From positions 1 through 64,000 of the forward strand of contig JAEUJY010000167.1 of NCBI GenBank assembly GCA_016794525.1: a DNA stretch of 64,000 bases, given 5' to 3'. Source of the DNA: Myxococcales bacterium (GTDB taxonomy: Bacteria > Myxococcota_A > Polyangia > Haliangiales > Haliangiaceae). The translations under genes and the position numbers were made by a program. The notes under the pieces are model-generated. The model had not been told where the DNA came from. It saw only the letters and a program-made list of their open reading frames with translations, and ran no database searches. This document shows, piece by piece, positions 17,801 through 27,140 of the stretch; positions within the stretch are counted from its first letter, which is position 1; each line of letters opens with the position of its first letter.

Positions 17801-18394
17801 GTCGGCCTGATCGGCGATCTGATCGCGGGCGCCAGCCCCGACGCGCTCCACGCCGAGATCGACGCCGGCCTGCGCGCGTGGCCGCGCCTGCAGGCGCCGG
17901 CCGCGTACCTGCGGCAGCTGGTAGCGGCGACGATGGTGGATCGCTACCACGGCCGCGACGCGGCGGCGGTCGCGCGGCTCGACGCCGCGTGGCCGCACCT
18001 GACGCGGACCCGCGCGCTCACCTCGGAGCAGGCGCGCGGCACGCTGCTGGCGCTGCGCGCGGTGGCGTACCTGCGGGTCGCGCGCATCGCCGACGCGCGC
18101 GCCGACGCGCGGACGCTGCGCGGCCTCGCGGCGATGACCGGCCCGGCCGCGCTGATCGAGGCCGCGATCGCCCACGCCACCGGCGGCGACGCCGGCGCGC
18201 TGCTCGACGAAGGCATCGACGCGTGCGCCGCCGTCGGGTACGAGGCCTACGTCGCCGCCGCCCGCGAGCGTCGCGGCCGGTTGCGCGGCGGCGACGCCGG
18301 CGCCGGGGCGCGGCTGGTGGCGCTCGATCAGGCCAGCCGCCTGGGCCTGGGCGACGCCGACCGCGCGTTCGACTTCCTGGTGCCGTGGGCCTGA
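14885..18394 (+). CDS. PknK-like Ser/Thr protein kinase fused to an AAA-type ATPase and helical repeats
   Basis: 1169 residues. The kinase domain (about 12-260) has GAGGMG (19-24), the ATP lysine in AVK (Lys41), HRDVKPSN (128-135) and a variant DLG at 148-150 where DFG is usual. A Pro/Arg linker leads to an ATPase domain with Walker A GTAGVGKT (308-315) and a Walker-B-like VVSILDDAH. The C-terminal 650 residues look like TPR-type helical repeats. The same order occurs in signalling kinases that regulate transcription, but no DNA-binding domain is visible here. It is probably cytoplasmic; its substrates are unknown. Confidence 0.88.
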   Translation: MDDASQVLPERFELIREVGAGGMGVVYEAHDQVLGRSVAVKVFHDRSPETIARIKQEFRLAAAVRHPNLVRLGELFEHDGSLCFSMELVEGVGLTTWVRAGDVPARVRAAIAQVAAALAALHRAGVVHRDVKPSNVVVTPDERVVLLDLGLAAAIGAKALEVAGTIEYVAPESLSEAAQTPAIDLYALGVTGFELLTGRTPFDGTPAEILVAKSQREPPTTTGVADLPPPLDALITAMLARDPRARPTAGDVAAQLGEAPAPTPAPRRRRGTARQPALIGRAEELATLLAATEELGGRDRTTLFLVRGTAGVGKTALLAAFAAAAAARGHVVAMGRCSAREHLRYNAWDALIDELASYLAQLPADARAAILPERAEALTRLFPSFGRVAEVAHPSAESLDEVVADAVSALRAILRRIARTHRVVSILDDAHGATEDSFALLLETLRAPSPPCVVVFCVRLSPHLPASAQVRLEQLRKLPIDLRVLDVRPLTPADTIAFGTRLTGDATLGRRIGLAANGNPTFVELLASDPDAETRDVRELLARRVAQLGGDAARVLRMIAAAGEPLAQQVIGHALGMGHDTLASVLEALADLGLVRLAGLTPADTCELMHEPIAAAVGANAADPALVAEHRRLANTLDELEPGGPRSVEHWVAASDGARAAAAALMVCDRARDVVGMGRAAALCELVLTRARPANAATFGGRYADALASSGQGERAAEAYRTASLDATGAQRLDLERAAAAHFLRCGRLDEGTALARRVAAGLGLDLGVTAGRMLGKITLERIRNRWRGMALAATPSPHEGLLADACYSLSNGMAMIDLVRAAWFTSRGVRHALDSGAPERAARALAMEAALLAGRGRAHTARARETLAQARAFATRAGDPSVLALVELAAGLVALQLCDYRATRDHCERAVVMFRTGVAGVAFEQHIAEYYAIVADYWLGAWGRLAVNKQALERVADATQDRFARLSARSGVGLIGDLIAGASPDALHAEIDAGLRAWPRLQAPAAYLRQLVAATMVDRYHGRDAAAVARLDAAWPHLTRTRALTSEQARGTLLALRAVAYLRVARIADARADARTLRGLAAMTGPAALIEAAIAHATGGDAGALLDEGIDACAAVGYEAYVAAARERRGRLRGGDAGAGARLVALDQASRLGLGDADRAFDFLVPWA

Positions 18395-18458
18395 CCGGCC
18401 GCGCGGCCGAGCCTCAGAAATTCGTCAACGACAATCGGCGTGTGGAGCTAGATCGCGG

Positions 18459-18518
18459 ACGCGGGACCCGCGTTGGAAAGGAGCACGGCACGCATCCACC
18501 GCCGTGCTCCCCAGGAGG
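18459..18518 (+). promoter_or_regulatory. Structured leader with two inverted repeats before the exported-protein gene
   Basis: ACGCGGG-A-CCCGCGT (18459-18473) is followed by a perfect ten-base inverted repeat GGAGCACGGC (18480-18489) / GCCGTGCTCC (18501-18510) with an 11-base loop. The true Shine-Dalgarno AGGAGG (18513-18518) lies three bases after the stem, while a second one, AAAGGAG (18477-18483), runs into its left arm. The stem may control translation, or it may be the terminator of the kinase gene; no T-run follows. Confidence 0.5.
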
Positions 18519-18526
18519 ATCCCGCC

Positions 18527-19210
18527 ATGTTCCGCCGCCTCGCCCGCCTCGCTCTCGCCTGCACCCTCGCCGCCGCCACCGTCACCACCGCCACCGCCGG
18601 CGGCTTCGCCGCCCCACCGTCCGCGGGCGCCCCGATGCCGGTCGCCGACCGCGCCGAGCCCGATCCGGACACCGCGATCGTCCGGATGCGGCCGGCGCTG
18701 TCCGACGCGGCCCGCCAGCGCCTGCGCGTCGTCCTGACCAAGCACCGCGATCAGAACCTGCGCGCGTTCGGCGGCTACGTGCGCCGCGGCGTCTTCCCGC
18801 ACAACTTCGAGAACGACGGCCAGCTCAACGTGTGGCGCGACCGCGACGGCCACCTGTGCGCGGCCGCGACGATGATCTTCCGCTCGGGCGCCAAGAAGCT
18901 GGTGGCCAAGGTCGCCCGCACCGACAACTTCATCCGGCTGGCCGACGTCACCGACGGTCCGCTGCTCGACTGGATCCTGACGTCGGGCCTGACCCACGCC
19001 GAGGTCGTCGCGATCCAGGAGCCGTTCATGGGCAACGAAGGCGACCTGCCGGTCCGCGACTGGCGCACCGCCGAGGACGCCCGGCTGCGCGCGCGCTACG
19101 CCGAGGTCCGGGCCCAGCTCGCCGCCGATCGCGACGCGTCGCTCGACGCGGCGCTCGACGAGCTGGCGCTGCGCCCCGACCTGGTCGCCAAGCTGCTCGG
19201 CGCGGCGTGA
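18527..19210 (+). CDS. Exported protein of unknown function
   Basis: 227 residues from ATG at 18527, chosen for its AGGAGG site and because a signal peptide begins there (MFRRLARLALACTLAAATVT). The mature part has a conserved-looking segment with WRDRDGHLCAAATMIFRSG and a long charged helical C-terminus. There are no lipobox, membrane helix or enzyme motifs. Secretion to the periplasm is likely; the role is unknown. It converges on the enhancer-binding-protein gene with a gap of three bases. Confidence 0.7.
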   Translation: MFRRLARLALACTLAAATVTTATAGGFAAPPSAGAPMPVADRAEPDPDTAIVRMRPALSDAARQRLRVVLTKHRDQNLRAFGGYVRRGVFPHNFENDGQLNVWRDRDGHLCAAATMIFRSGAKKLVAKVARTDNFIRLADVTDGPLLDWILTSGLTHAEVVAIQEPFMGNEGDLPVRDWRTAEDARLRARYAEVRAQLAADRDASLDAALDELALRPDLVAKLLGAA

Positions 19211-19213
19211 TCG

Positions 19214-20176
<963 letters not shown>

Positions 20177-20269
20177 GGCGCAAGTGTGTCGCGGATTCGC
20201 GGCAGCGTCCGAGAAAACCGCGTACATTCTGTCGCAAATCGCGGTCGCCCGACCGAATCGCCGCCACCG

Positions 20270-20764
20270 ATGGTCGCGGCGCGGCACCCGGCGCCCCGTA
20301 CGCCCCGTCCGCCACCGTCGCCCGCCGCCGCTCCGACGGTGGCGCGGGCTGGTACGGCGGTTGCTCTACGGCTGGCCGTGCCCGCGGCGCCGCGCCCCAC
20401 CGCTCCCACCGTCCTGGTGGTGACCCGCTCGTCGCAGGCGAGCGAGGTCGGCCGCTACCTGGACGAGGCCGGGTTGCCGGCGCAGGTCGCGGCCAGCGTG
20501 CCGGCGCCGAGCCGGCTGGCGCCCGGCGTCACCGCGGTCGTGGTGTTCCCCGACGATCTGCCGCTGGCGATGGCGGCGATGCTCAAGCTGCGGCGCGCGC
20601 GCAAGGCGCTGCTGCTGCTGCTGGTCACCAGCCACCCCGGGCGCTACCAGCCGCTCACCGCGCTGGCGCCCGACACCACCACGCTCCTGCCGGCGCCGGC
20701 GTTCGGCTGGCACCTCGTCGACGAGATCCGTCGCCACCACGGCGCCATCGGACGGTCGCCATGA
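20270..20764 (+). CDS. Pseudo-receiver-like protein leading the complex-I-like operon
   Basis: 164 residues from ATG at 20270; a shorter start is possible. After a Pro/Ala-rich stretch (1-45), TVLVVTRSSQASEVGRYLDE begins an alternating beta/alpha segment similar to a response-regulator receiver. A strand VVVFPDD stands where the phospho-acceptor Asp strand would be and LLLLLVTSHP at the Thr strand. The conserved Lys and the N-terminal acidic pair are not evident, so it probably is not phosphorylated. Its stop overlaps the next start (ATGA). Being first in the operon suggests a regulatory or assembly role. Confidence 0.6.
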   Translation: MVAARHPAPRTPRPPPSPAAAPTVARAGTAVALRLAVPAAPRPTAPTVLVVTRSSQASEVGRYLDEAGLPAQVAASVPAPSRLAPGVTAVVVFPDDLPLAMAAMLKLRRARKALLLLLVTSHPGRYQPLTALAPDTTTLLPAPAFGWHLVDEIRRHHGAIGRSP

Positions 20765-22734
20765 CCGCGTTGTTGCTGGCGATCCCGGTGCTCCTGGCCG
20801 GCGTGGTGCTGGCCACCGCGCTGCCCGGCCGCACCGTCAAGTTCGCGGCGGCGGTCGGCTCGCAGGCGGTGGCCGCCGCGCTGGTGCTGTGGACGGTGGT
20901 GCCGGTGCTCGCCGGCCGCCCCGCGGTGCTCGATCACACCTACGCGTGGTCGTACCCGTTCGAGGACATCCGGGTCCACGTCGACGCGCTCGCTGCGTTC
21001 TTCCTGGTGTGGTCGCTGCCGCTCACGCTGCTGGGCACGATCTACGCGCGCGGCTACCTGGCGCGCGCGGTCGACGAGGGGCGCGACCCCGGCCCGCACT
21101 TCGCGCTGCTCAACCTGGTCGCGCTGTCGTTCGTCGTCGTCTACACCGTGCAGAACGCGCTGGTGTTCCTGCTCGGCTGGGAGACCGCGGCGGTGTCGGC
21201 GTGGCTCCTGGTCATCTGGGACTACCGCAGCCAGAAGATCCGCTTCGCCGGCTTCAACTACCTGGTGTCGACGCACATCGGGCTGTTCGTGCTGGTCGCG
21301 GCGTTCATGCTGATGCACAGCCGCACGCAGTCGATGGACTTCGCCAGCTTCGCGACCGTGCTGGCCCAGCCCGGCGAGCTGCGCGACGGCGTGTTCGTGC
21401 TGCTGGCGGTGGCGTTCGCGCTCAAGGCCGCGTTCTTCCCGATGCACACCTGGCTGCCGCGCGCCCACGCCGCCGCGCCGGCCCACGTCTCGGCGCTGAT
21501 GTCGGGCGTGATCCACAAGGCCGGCCTGTTCGGCCTGCTGCGGTTCCTGCTGTACCTCGGGCGCCCCGACGAGTGGATGGGCTGGGCGATCCTGGTGTTC
21601 GGCTTGTTGTCGGCGCTGTTCGGCGTGCTGTCGACCGCCGCGCAGCGCGACCTCAAGCGCCTGCTCGGCTACTCGTCGACCGAGAACGTCGGCATCGCCG
21701 CGGTCGGCTTCGGGCTGGGTTGCCTGGGCCTCACGTGGCAGCAGCCGGCGCTGGTGGTCGCGGGCTTCGGCGGCGGCGTCTTCCACCTGTTCAACCACGC
21801 GCTGTTCAAGTGCCTCCTGTTCTACGCCGCCGGGGCGATCTACCGCGCCACCCACTCGGTCGATCTCGAGCGGCTGGGCGGGCTGGCCCGCGCGATGCCG
21901 TGGACCGCCGCGCTGTTCTTGATCGGCGGCCTGGCGATCGCCGGGCTGCCGCCGCTCAACGGCTTCTGGAGCGAGTTCCTGGTGATCGGCGGGCTGGCCG
22001 GCGGCGGCGCGCCGAGCGCGCTGGGCAACGTCGCGCTGGCGGTGGCGGCCGCGCTGCTCGGGTTCGTCGGCGCGACCAGCGCGCTCGCGGTGACCCGCGC
22101 GTTCGGGATGGCGTTCCTCGGCACGCCGCGCGATCCCAAGGTGCACACCGCCGACCCGCCGGCCTCGATGCGCGGCGTCATGGTCGCGCACGCGGTCGGC
22201 GTGATCGCGGTCGGGCTGGTGCCGACGCTGGGCCTGGCGCTGGTGCAGCCGGTGGTGGCGCAGTTCACCGCCGGCGTCGCCGACGCGCCGACCACCGCGT
22301 CGCGGCTCACCGACGTCCAGCACGGCGTCTGGATCGCCGTCGCGATCGCCGCCGCCACCGTCGGGGCCGGCGTCGCGCTGGCGCGGCGGGTCCGGCGCCA
22401 CGTGACCTGGGGCTGCGGCTACACCGTCGCGACGCCGCGCCTGCAGTACACCGCGACCTCGTTCTCGGCGCTGTTCAACCGGCTGTTCGAGGTGGTGCTG
22501 CCGTCGCGGCAGCGCGGCAGCCTGCCCAAGGACGTGTTCCCGACCAAGCACGGCAACCTCGAGATCGATCACGCCGATCCGGTCGAGGGCCGGATGTTCG
22601 AGGTGCTGGCGCAGAACGAGGAGATGGCGGTCAAGGTCTCGCAGCGGGTGCCCGACCGGCCGCGGCTGTCGCTGGGCCTGGGCCTGGCCGTGCTGGTGGC
22701 GCTGGTGGTGCTGGCGCTGGGAGGCCGCGCGTGA
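20761..22734 (+). CDS. Complex I/Hyf-type antiporter-like membrane subunit (HyfB/NuoL family)
   Basis: 657 residues with about 14-16 predicted membrane helices. It belongs to the Mrp-antiporter/NuoL-HyfB family that moves protons or sodium. The conserved glutamate sits in LLGWETAAVSAW (about 140), and the lysine and His helices appear in FALKAAFFPMHTWLP and SALMSGVIHKAG. The polar C-terminal part has a CGYTVATPRLQYT segment, as in HyfB. The gene is joined to both neighbours by four-base overlaps, so the subunits are made together. Cation specificity cannot be told from sequence. Confidence 0.9.
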   Translation: MTALLLAIPVLLAGVVLATALPGRTVKFAAAVGSQAVAAALVLWTVVPVLAGRPAVLDHTYAWSYPFEDIRVHVDALAAFFLVWSLPLTLLGTIYARGYLARAVDEGRDPGPHFALLNLVALSFVVVYTVQNALVFLLGWETAAVSAWLLVIWDYRSQKIRFAGFNYLVSTHIGLFVLVAAFMLMHSRTQSMDFASFATVLAQPGELRDGVFVLLAVAFALKAAFFPMHTWLPRAHAAAPAHVSALMSGVIHKAGLFGLLRFLLYLGRPDEWMGWAILVFGLLSALFGVLSTAAQRDLKRLLGYSSTENVGIAAVGFGLGCLGLTWQQPALVVAGFGGGVFHLFNHALFKCLLFYAAGAIYRATHSVDLERLGGLARAMPWTAALFLIGGLAIAGLPPLNGFWSEFLVIGGLAGGGAPSALGNVALAVAAALLGFVGATSALAVTRAFGMAFLGTPRDPKVHTADPPASMRGVMVAHAVGVIAVGLVPTLGLALVQPVVAQFTAGVADAPTTASRLTDVQHGVWIAVAIAAATVGAGVALARRVRRHVTWGCGYTVATPRLQYTATSFSALFNRLFEVVLPSRQRGSLPKDVFPTKHGNLEIDHADPVEGRMFEVLAQNEEMAVKVSQRVPDRPRLSLGLGLAVLVALVVLALGGRA

Positions 22735-23654
22735 TCACCGTCGCGATCGTCGCCGCCCACGTCGCCGCGCTGGTGGCGTGGCCGATCTTGCTGGTCGGCA
22801 TCGTCAACCGCGTCAAGGCGCGCTGGGCCGGACGCCGCGGCCCGCCGCTGTGGCAGCTGGGCTTCGATCTGTGGCGGCTCGTGCGCAAGGACGTCGTGCG
22901 CAGCACGACCAGCACCGCGGTGTTCGCGATCGCGCCGTGGATCGTGCTGGCCAGCGCGCTCGCCGCCAGCCTGGTGGTGCCGCTCGCGGGCCCGGCGCCG
23001 CTCGGCTTCCGCTTCGACTTCCTGCTGCTCATCTACCTGTGGGGTCTGGGCCGGCTGGCGCTGATGCTGGGCGCGCTCGACACCGGCAGCCCGTTCGAGG
23101 GCATGGGCGCGAGCCGCGAGGCGACGTTCGGCGCGCTGCTCGAGCCGGCGCTGGTGCTGGTGCTGATCGCGCTGGCCGCCGCGACCCACGGCGCCAGCCT
23201 GGCCGAGGCGCTGGCGACCCGCCCCGACGATCCCCAGGCCGCGCCGGTGTGGATCGCGGCGATCGTCGCGCTGCTGGTGGTGATCCAGGTCGAGGGCGCG
23301 CGCATGCCGGTCGACGATCCGACGACGCACCTCGAGCTGACGATGATCCACGAGGTGATGATCCTCGATCACAGCGGGCCCGACCTGGCGGCGGTGCAGG
23401 CCGGCGCGGCGGTCAAGCTCGCCACCGCGTGCGCGCTGGTCGCCAACCTGATCAACCCGGTGCCGGCCGACGCCGGCCGGCTGGCGGTCGCCGGCGGCCT
23501 GCTCGCCGCCAGCGTCGGCGTGGCGCTGGTGATCGGCGCGGTCGAGGCGACGGTCGCGCGCCTGCGCCTGCGCGCGGTGCCGCAGTACATCCTGATCGCG
23601 GTGGTGGCCAGCATGGTGGCGGTGCTGGCGACGCGGTGGCGGGGGCTGGCATGA
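22731..23654 (+). CDS. Complex I subunit 1-type membrane anchor (HyfC/NuoH family)
   Basis: 307 residues starting from GTG at 22731 inside the upstream stop (GTGA). About eight membrane helices. NuoH-family marks are GSPFEGMGASREATFG (about 115-130) and the VEGARMPVDDPTTHLELTMIHE loop, which carries the acidic residues that face the quinone/iron-sulfur interface in complex I. It anchors the hydrophilic arm to the membrane and lies at the start of the ion pathway. Confidence 0.92.
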   Translation: MITVAIVAAHVAALVAWPILLVGIVNRVKARWAGRRGPPLWQLGFDLWRLVRKDVVRSTTSTAVFAIAPWIVLASALAASLVVPLAGPAPLGFRFDFLLLIYLWGLGRLALMLGALDTGSPFEGMGASREATFGALLEPALVLVLIALAAATHGASLAEALATRPDDPQAAPVWIAAIVALLVVIQVEGARMPVDDPTTHLELTMIHEVMILDHSGPDLAAVQAGAAVKLATACALVANLINPVPADAGRLAVAGGLLAASVGVALVIGAVEATVARLRLRAVPQYILIAVVASMVAVLATRWRGLA

Positions 23655-24262
23655 GCACCGCGCTGGTGGTCTTCGTGCTGGTGCTGCTGCTGCCGCTGTT
23701 CCTGGCGTCGTGGCGGGTCAGCCTGGTCGGCCTGGCCGGCCAGGGCGCGCTCATGGCGTGGCTGGCCTACGATCGGGACGGCGTGACCACGGTCGCCGAC
23801 GGCGTGCGGCTGGTGGACCTGGGGCTGGTGCGGACGCTGATCGTGCCGGTCGCGCTGTACCGCGTGATGGCCGCGCGCAACACCGGCCCGCGCAACGACG
23901 TCATCGCGCCCAACCTGGTGTCGTGGACGCTGGCGTTGACCGCGGTGCTGGTCGGGTTCCGGTTCGCGGCCCACATGCCGCTGCCCGACAGCGAGCGGCC
24001 GTTCGTCGCCGCGGCGGCGTCGGCGCTGCTGCTGGCCATGCTGGTGCTGGCGTCGAGCGAGCGGGTGTTCAGCCAGGTGGTCGGCGTGTTTCGCTTCGAG
24101 AACGCGCTCGCGCTGTTCGAGCTGTCGCGCCCCGAGCCCGAGGCCGAGCCCGCCTTCCGCGTCGGCCTGCTGGTCGTGCTGGTCGTGACGCTGGCGCTCG
24201 CGCGCTGGTACCTGCGCACGCTGACGCCGGCCGGGGACGCCCCGGCGCCGGAGGCCTCGTGA
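23651..24262 (+). CDS. HyfE-type (NuoK-like) membrane subunit
   Basis: 203 residues, about six membrane helices, coupled by ATGA to the previous gene and by GTGA to the next. Size and position between the NuoH-like and the second antiporter-like subunit match HyfE of hydrogenase-4-type complexes. The conserved NuoK glutamates are not obvious; the segment FRFENALALFELS carries two candidate acidic residues in a helix. Identification is mainly by position. Confidence 0.8.
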   Translation: MSTALVVFVLVLLLPLFLASWRVSLVGLAGQGALMAWLAYDRDGVTTVADGVRLVDLGLVRTLIVPVALYRVMAARNTGPRNDVIAPNLVSWTLALTAVLVGFRFAAHMPLPDSERPFVAAAASALLLAMLVLASSERVFSQVVGVFRFENALALFELSRPEPEAEPAFRVGLLVVLVVTLALARWYLRTLTPAGDAPAPEAS

Positions 24263-25677
24263 ATCCGGCGCTGTGGCTGCTGGCGCCGCTGGCGTTCCTG
24301 GTCGTGATCGGCCCGGGGCGCCGCCACAACGCGCTGGCGCTGGTGGCGGCCGCCACCGTCGAGGTGATCGTCGCGACGGTGATCGCGATCGGCGACGTCG
24401 ACACCGGCGCCGACGACCTGCTCACCACCGACGCCACCGCGCGGCTGTTCCTGCTGGTCATCGACTGGGCGTTCGTCGGCGTCGTGGTCTACGCGTGGAA
24501 CCGCGCGCGCGTCGACGCGGCGCGCCCGGAGGCCAGCGCCCGCCGCGCCTACCTGGGCATCGCGTTCCTGGTGGCGATGAACGTCGTCGTGATCGCCAAC
24601 CACGTGCTGCTGGCGTGGCTGGCGCTCGAGGTGACCAGCCTGACCGCGGCGCCGCAGATCACCCAGGCCAGCCTGCCCGGCTCGCGCGGCGCGGCGTGGC
24701 GCTACCTGGTGTTCTCGATCGTCGGGCTGGGCCTGGCCTCGCTCGGCTTCTGGTGCCTGGGCCACGGCGGCGCCGACGGAGCCCACGCGTCGATGCGCTT
24801 CGACGTGCTCGCACACACGCCGGCGCCCGCCGACGACCCGTGGCGGGACCTGGGCTTCGCGCTGCTGGTGCTGGGCCTGGGCACCAAGCTCGGCCTGGCG
24901 CCGATGTACTCGTGGCTGCCCGAGACCTACGACGAGGCGCCGGCGGCGATCACCGCGATGTTGGCGGCGGTGCAGTTCAACGGCACGCTGGTGCTGCTGG
25001 TGCGCGTGCTGCAGATCCCCGGCGCCCGCGCCGGGGTCGCCGGCGACGCGCTGCTGGTGCTGGGCCTGGCGTCGATGGCGGTGTCGGCCGGCAGCATCCT
25101 CGCCACCCGCAACGTCAAGCGGCTGGTCGCCTACGCGTCGATCAACCACGCCGGCGTGATCGCGATCGGCCTGGGCCTCGGCGGCGAGGCCGCGTACGGC
25201 GTGCTGCTCTACGCGGTGTCCAACGCGTTCATCAAGGCGATCTTGTTCCTGTCGATCGGCCACATCGAGCAGCACTACCAGACCAAGCAGATGCGCGACG
25301 TCGGCGGGCTGATCAAGGACCTGCCGTACACCGGCCTGTTCCTGATGGTCGGCACGTTCGCGCTGCTCGGCTTCCCGCCGTTCGGGAGCTTCCTCGGCGA
25401 GCTCTTGATCCTGTCGGCGCTCGCGGCCTCGGGCCAGATGCTGGTGTTCGCCGGCTTCTGCGCGGTGATCGCGACGACCTTCATCGCCACCGGCCGCTCG
25501 GTGTTCCCGATGATCTGGGGCGAGTCGCGGATCAAGGCCACCTGGCACCGCCAGCGCCTGCTGCCGCACCTGCCCAAGCTGGTGCTGTTGATCGCGCTGG
25601 TGATGATGGGCCTGTACCTGCCGACGTCGGTCAACACGCTGTTCCGCGAGGTCGCGGCGTCGATGGGGTCGCGATGA
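24259..25677 (+). CDS. Second antiporter-like subunit (HyfF/NuoN family)
   Basis: 472 residues from GTG at 24259, with about 13-14 membrane helices. The antiporter-family glutamate is in LLAWLALEVTSLTAAPQ, and the conserved lysines are in LGLGTKLGLAPMYSWLPETYDEAP and NAFIKAILFLSIGHI. The conserved fifth-helix Glu/Lys pairs therefore look functional. Together with the larger HyfB-like subunit it would give the complex two ion-translocating modules plus the NuoH/NuoK-like connection. Confidence 0.9.
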   Translation: MNPALWLLAPLAFLVVIGPGRRHNALALVAAATVEVIVATVIAIGDVDTGADDLLTTDATARLFLLVIDWAFVGVVVYAWNRARVDAARPEASARRAYLGIAFLVAMNVVVIANHVLLAWLALEVTSLTAAPQITQASLPGSRGAAWRYLVFSIVGLGLASLGFWCLGHGGADGAHASMRFDVLAHTPAPADDPWRDLGFALLVLGLGTKLGLAPMYSWLPETYDEAPAAITAMLAAVQFNGTLVLLVRVLQIPGARAGVAGDALLVLGLASMAVSAGSILATRNVKRLVAYASINHAGVIAIGLGLGGEAAYGVLLYAVSNAFIKAILFLSIGHIEQHYQTKQMRDVGGLIKDLPYTGLFLMVGTFALLGFPPFGSFLGELLILSALAASGQMLVFAGFCAVIATTFIATGRSVFPMIWGESRIKATWHRQRLLPHLPKLVLLIALVMMGLYLPTSVNTLFREVAASMGSR

Positions 25678-27140
25678 GCGCGCTGGTGGTCCACGCGGTC
25701 GCGCTCGACGAGCTGCCGGTGCTCGAGCCGCGGGCCTGGCGCAACTGGGTCAAGGGCGAGCTGTTGCAGGGCAGCCGGCCGGTGATGCTGTGGGGCCGCC
25801 GGGTCGACGCCGGCGTCGAGGTGTCGGTCGCGCTGCAGCGCGCCGACCGCGGGCTCGACGTGCTGCGCACGACCGTCGATCCGGCCCACGGCTACTTCGC
25901 GCTGACCGAGGTGGCGCTGGCGCTGCACGGCTGCGAGCGCGAGCTGCACGAGACGCTGGGCGTGCGCCTGACCGGCCACCCGTGGCTCAAGCCGCTGCGC
26001 CACCACGGCCAGACCCAGGCCGAGATGGCTGCCTATCCGTACTACCGCCTCGACGGCAAGTGCGTCCACGAGGTCGCGGTCGGCCCGATCCACGCCGGCG
26101 TGATCGAGCCAGGCAGCTTCCGCTTCCAGTGCAGCGGCGAGCTGGTCCACCACCTCGAGATCCAGCTCGGCTACCAGCACCGCGGCGTCGAGGCGCTGCT
26201 GGATCGCGGCGATCCGCGGCGCGCGGTGCCGCTGGTCGAGACGATCGCCGGCGACGCCAGCGTGGCCCACGCGTGGGCGACCTGCGCCGCGCTCGAGCGG
26301 CTGGCCGGCGTGACGCTGGCGCCCGAGGTCGAGCTGGCCCGCGCGACGCTGCTCGAGCTCGAGCGGGTGGCGATGCACCTCGCCGGCCTGGCCGGGCTGG
26401 CCACCGACGTCGGCTTCGTGCCGGGCGCGTCGACCTACGGCCGGCTGCGCACGACCGCGATCAACACGACGATGCGGCTGTGCGGCAGCCGGTTCGGCCG
26501 CGGCGCGCTGCACCCGGGTGGCGTCGCGATCACGCCCGACCCGGCGGCGGTCGCGGCAGCGGTCGCGCTGCTCACCGCGCACGGCGCCACCGCCGACGCG
26601 TGCTTCTTCGGGTCGCGCGTGGTCCAGCACCGCCTGCAAGGCGTCGGCGCGCTGACCACCGCGCAGGCGCAGCAGATCGGCCTGGTCGGCCCCGCGGCGC
26701 GCGCGTGCGGCGTCGCGCTCGATCAGCGCGAGGGCGCCGGCGGCGCGTACGCCGCGCGGCCGATCGCCGTGACCACCGAGCCGAGCGGCGACTGCTGGGC
26801 GCGCGCGCGCATGCGCGGCCGCGAGCTGACGGCATCGCTGGCCTGGCTGGCCGACGCGGCGCCGGCGCTGACCGCGGTGCCGGCGCGGCAGCCGCCCGGC
26901 CAACCGGTCGGCGCGCTGGCCCCGTCGCACCTGGTGCTGGCGCTGGCCGAGAGCTGGCGCGGCGAGGTCGTGCACGCGCTCGAGACCGACGCCGCCGGGC
27001 GCGTCGTCCGCCACAAGGTGCAGGACCCGTCGCTGCGCAACTGGCTCGGCCTCGCGCTCGGCATGCGCGACAACGAGATCTCCGACTTCCCGATCTGCAA
27101 CAAGAGCTACGACCTCTCCTACTGCGGGAACGACCTCTGA
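25674..27140 (+). CDS. NiFe-hydrogenase/NuoCD-like large subunit lacking the Ni-Fe ligands
   Basis: 488 residues: an N-terminal NuoC/HycE-N-like part (about 1-115) followed by a NuoD/hydrogenase large-subunit domain. In real group 4 hydrogenases the first ligand motif is R-x-C-G-x-C; here the aligned place reads ETIAGDASVAHAW (AGDA at 192-195). The C-terminal D-P-C-x-x-C motif is replaced by DFPICNKSYDLSYCGNDL, whose two Cys (475 and 484) are too far apart to form the motif. So no Ni-Fe centre can form and it should not be called a hydrogenase. The NKS...LSY..ND tail recalls the Ehr group between complex I and hydrogenases. Its substrate is unknown. Confidence 0.85.
   Translation: MSALVVHAVALDELPVLEPRAWRNWVKGELLQGSRPVMLWGRRVDAGVEVSVALQRADRGLDVLRTTVDPAHGYFALTEVALALHGCERELHETLGVRLTGHPWLKPLRHHGQTQAEMAAYPYYRLDGKCVHEVAVGPIHAGVIEPGSFRFQCSGELVHHLEIQLGYQHRGVEALLDRGDPRRAVPLVETIAGDASVAHAWATCAALERLAGVTLAPEVELARATLLELERVAMHLAGLAGLATDVGFVPGASTYGRLRTTAINTTMRLCGSRFGRGALHPGGVAITPDPAAVAAAVALLTAHGATADACFFGSRVVQHRLQGVGALTTAQAQQIGLVGPAARACGVALDQREGAGGAYAARPIAVTTEPSGDCWARARMRGRELTASLAWLADAAPALTAVPARQPPGQPVGALAPSHLVLALAESWRGEVVHALETDAAGRVVRHKVQDPSLRNWLGLALGMRDNEISDFPICNKSYDLSYCGNDL

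Noticed and set aside
14273-18175. Long minus-strand frame opposite the kinase gene
   Set aside because: It is His/Arg/Gly-rich without any domain and runs through the hairpin array, while the plus-strand frame has complete kinase and Walker motifs.
25674-27140. Annotation as a NiFe hydrogenase or formate hydrogenlyase
   Set aside because: Neither CxxC ligand pair is present and no hydrogenase maturation genes are nearby.
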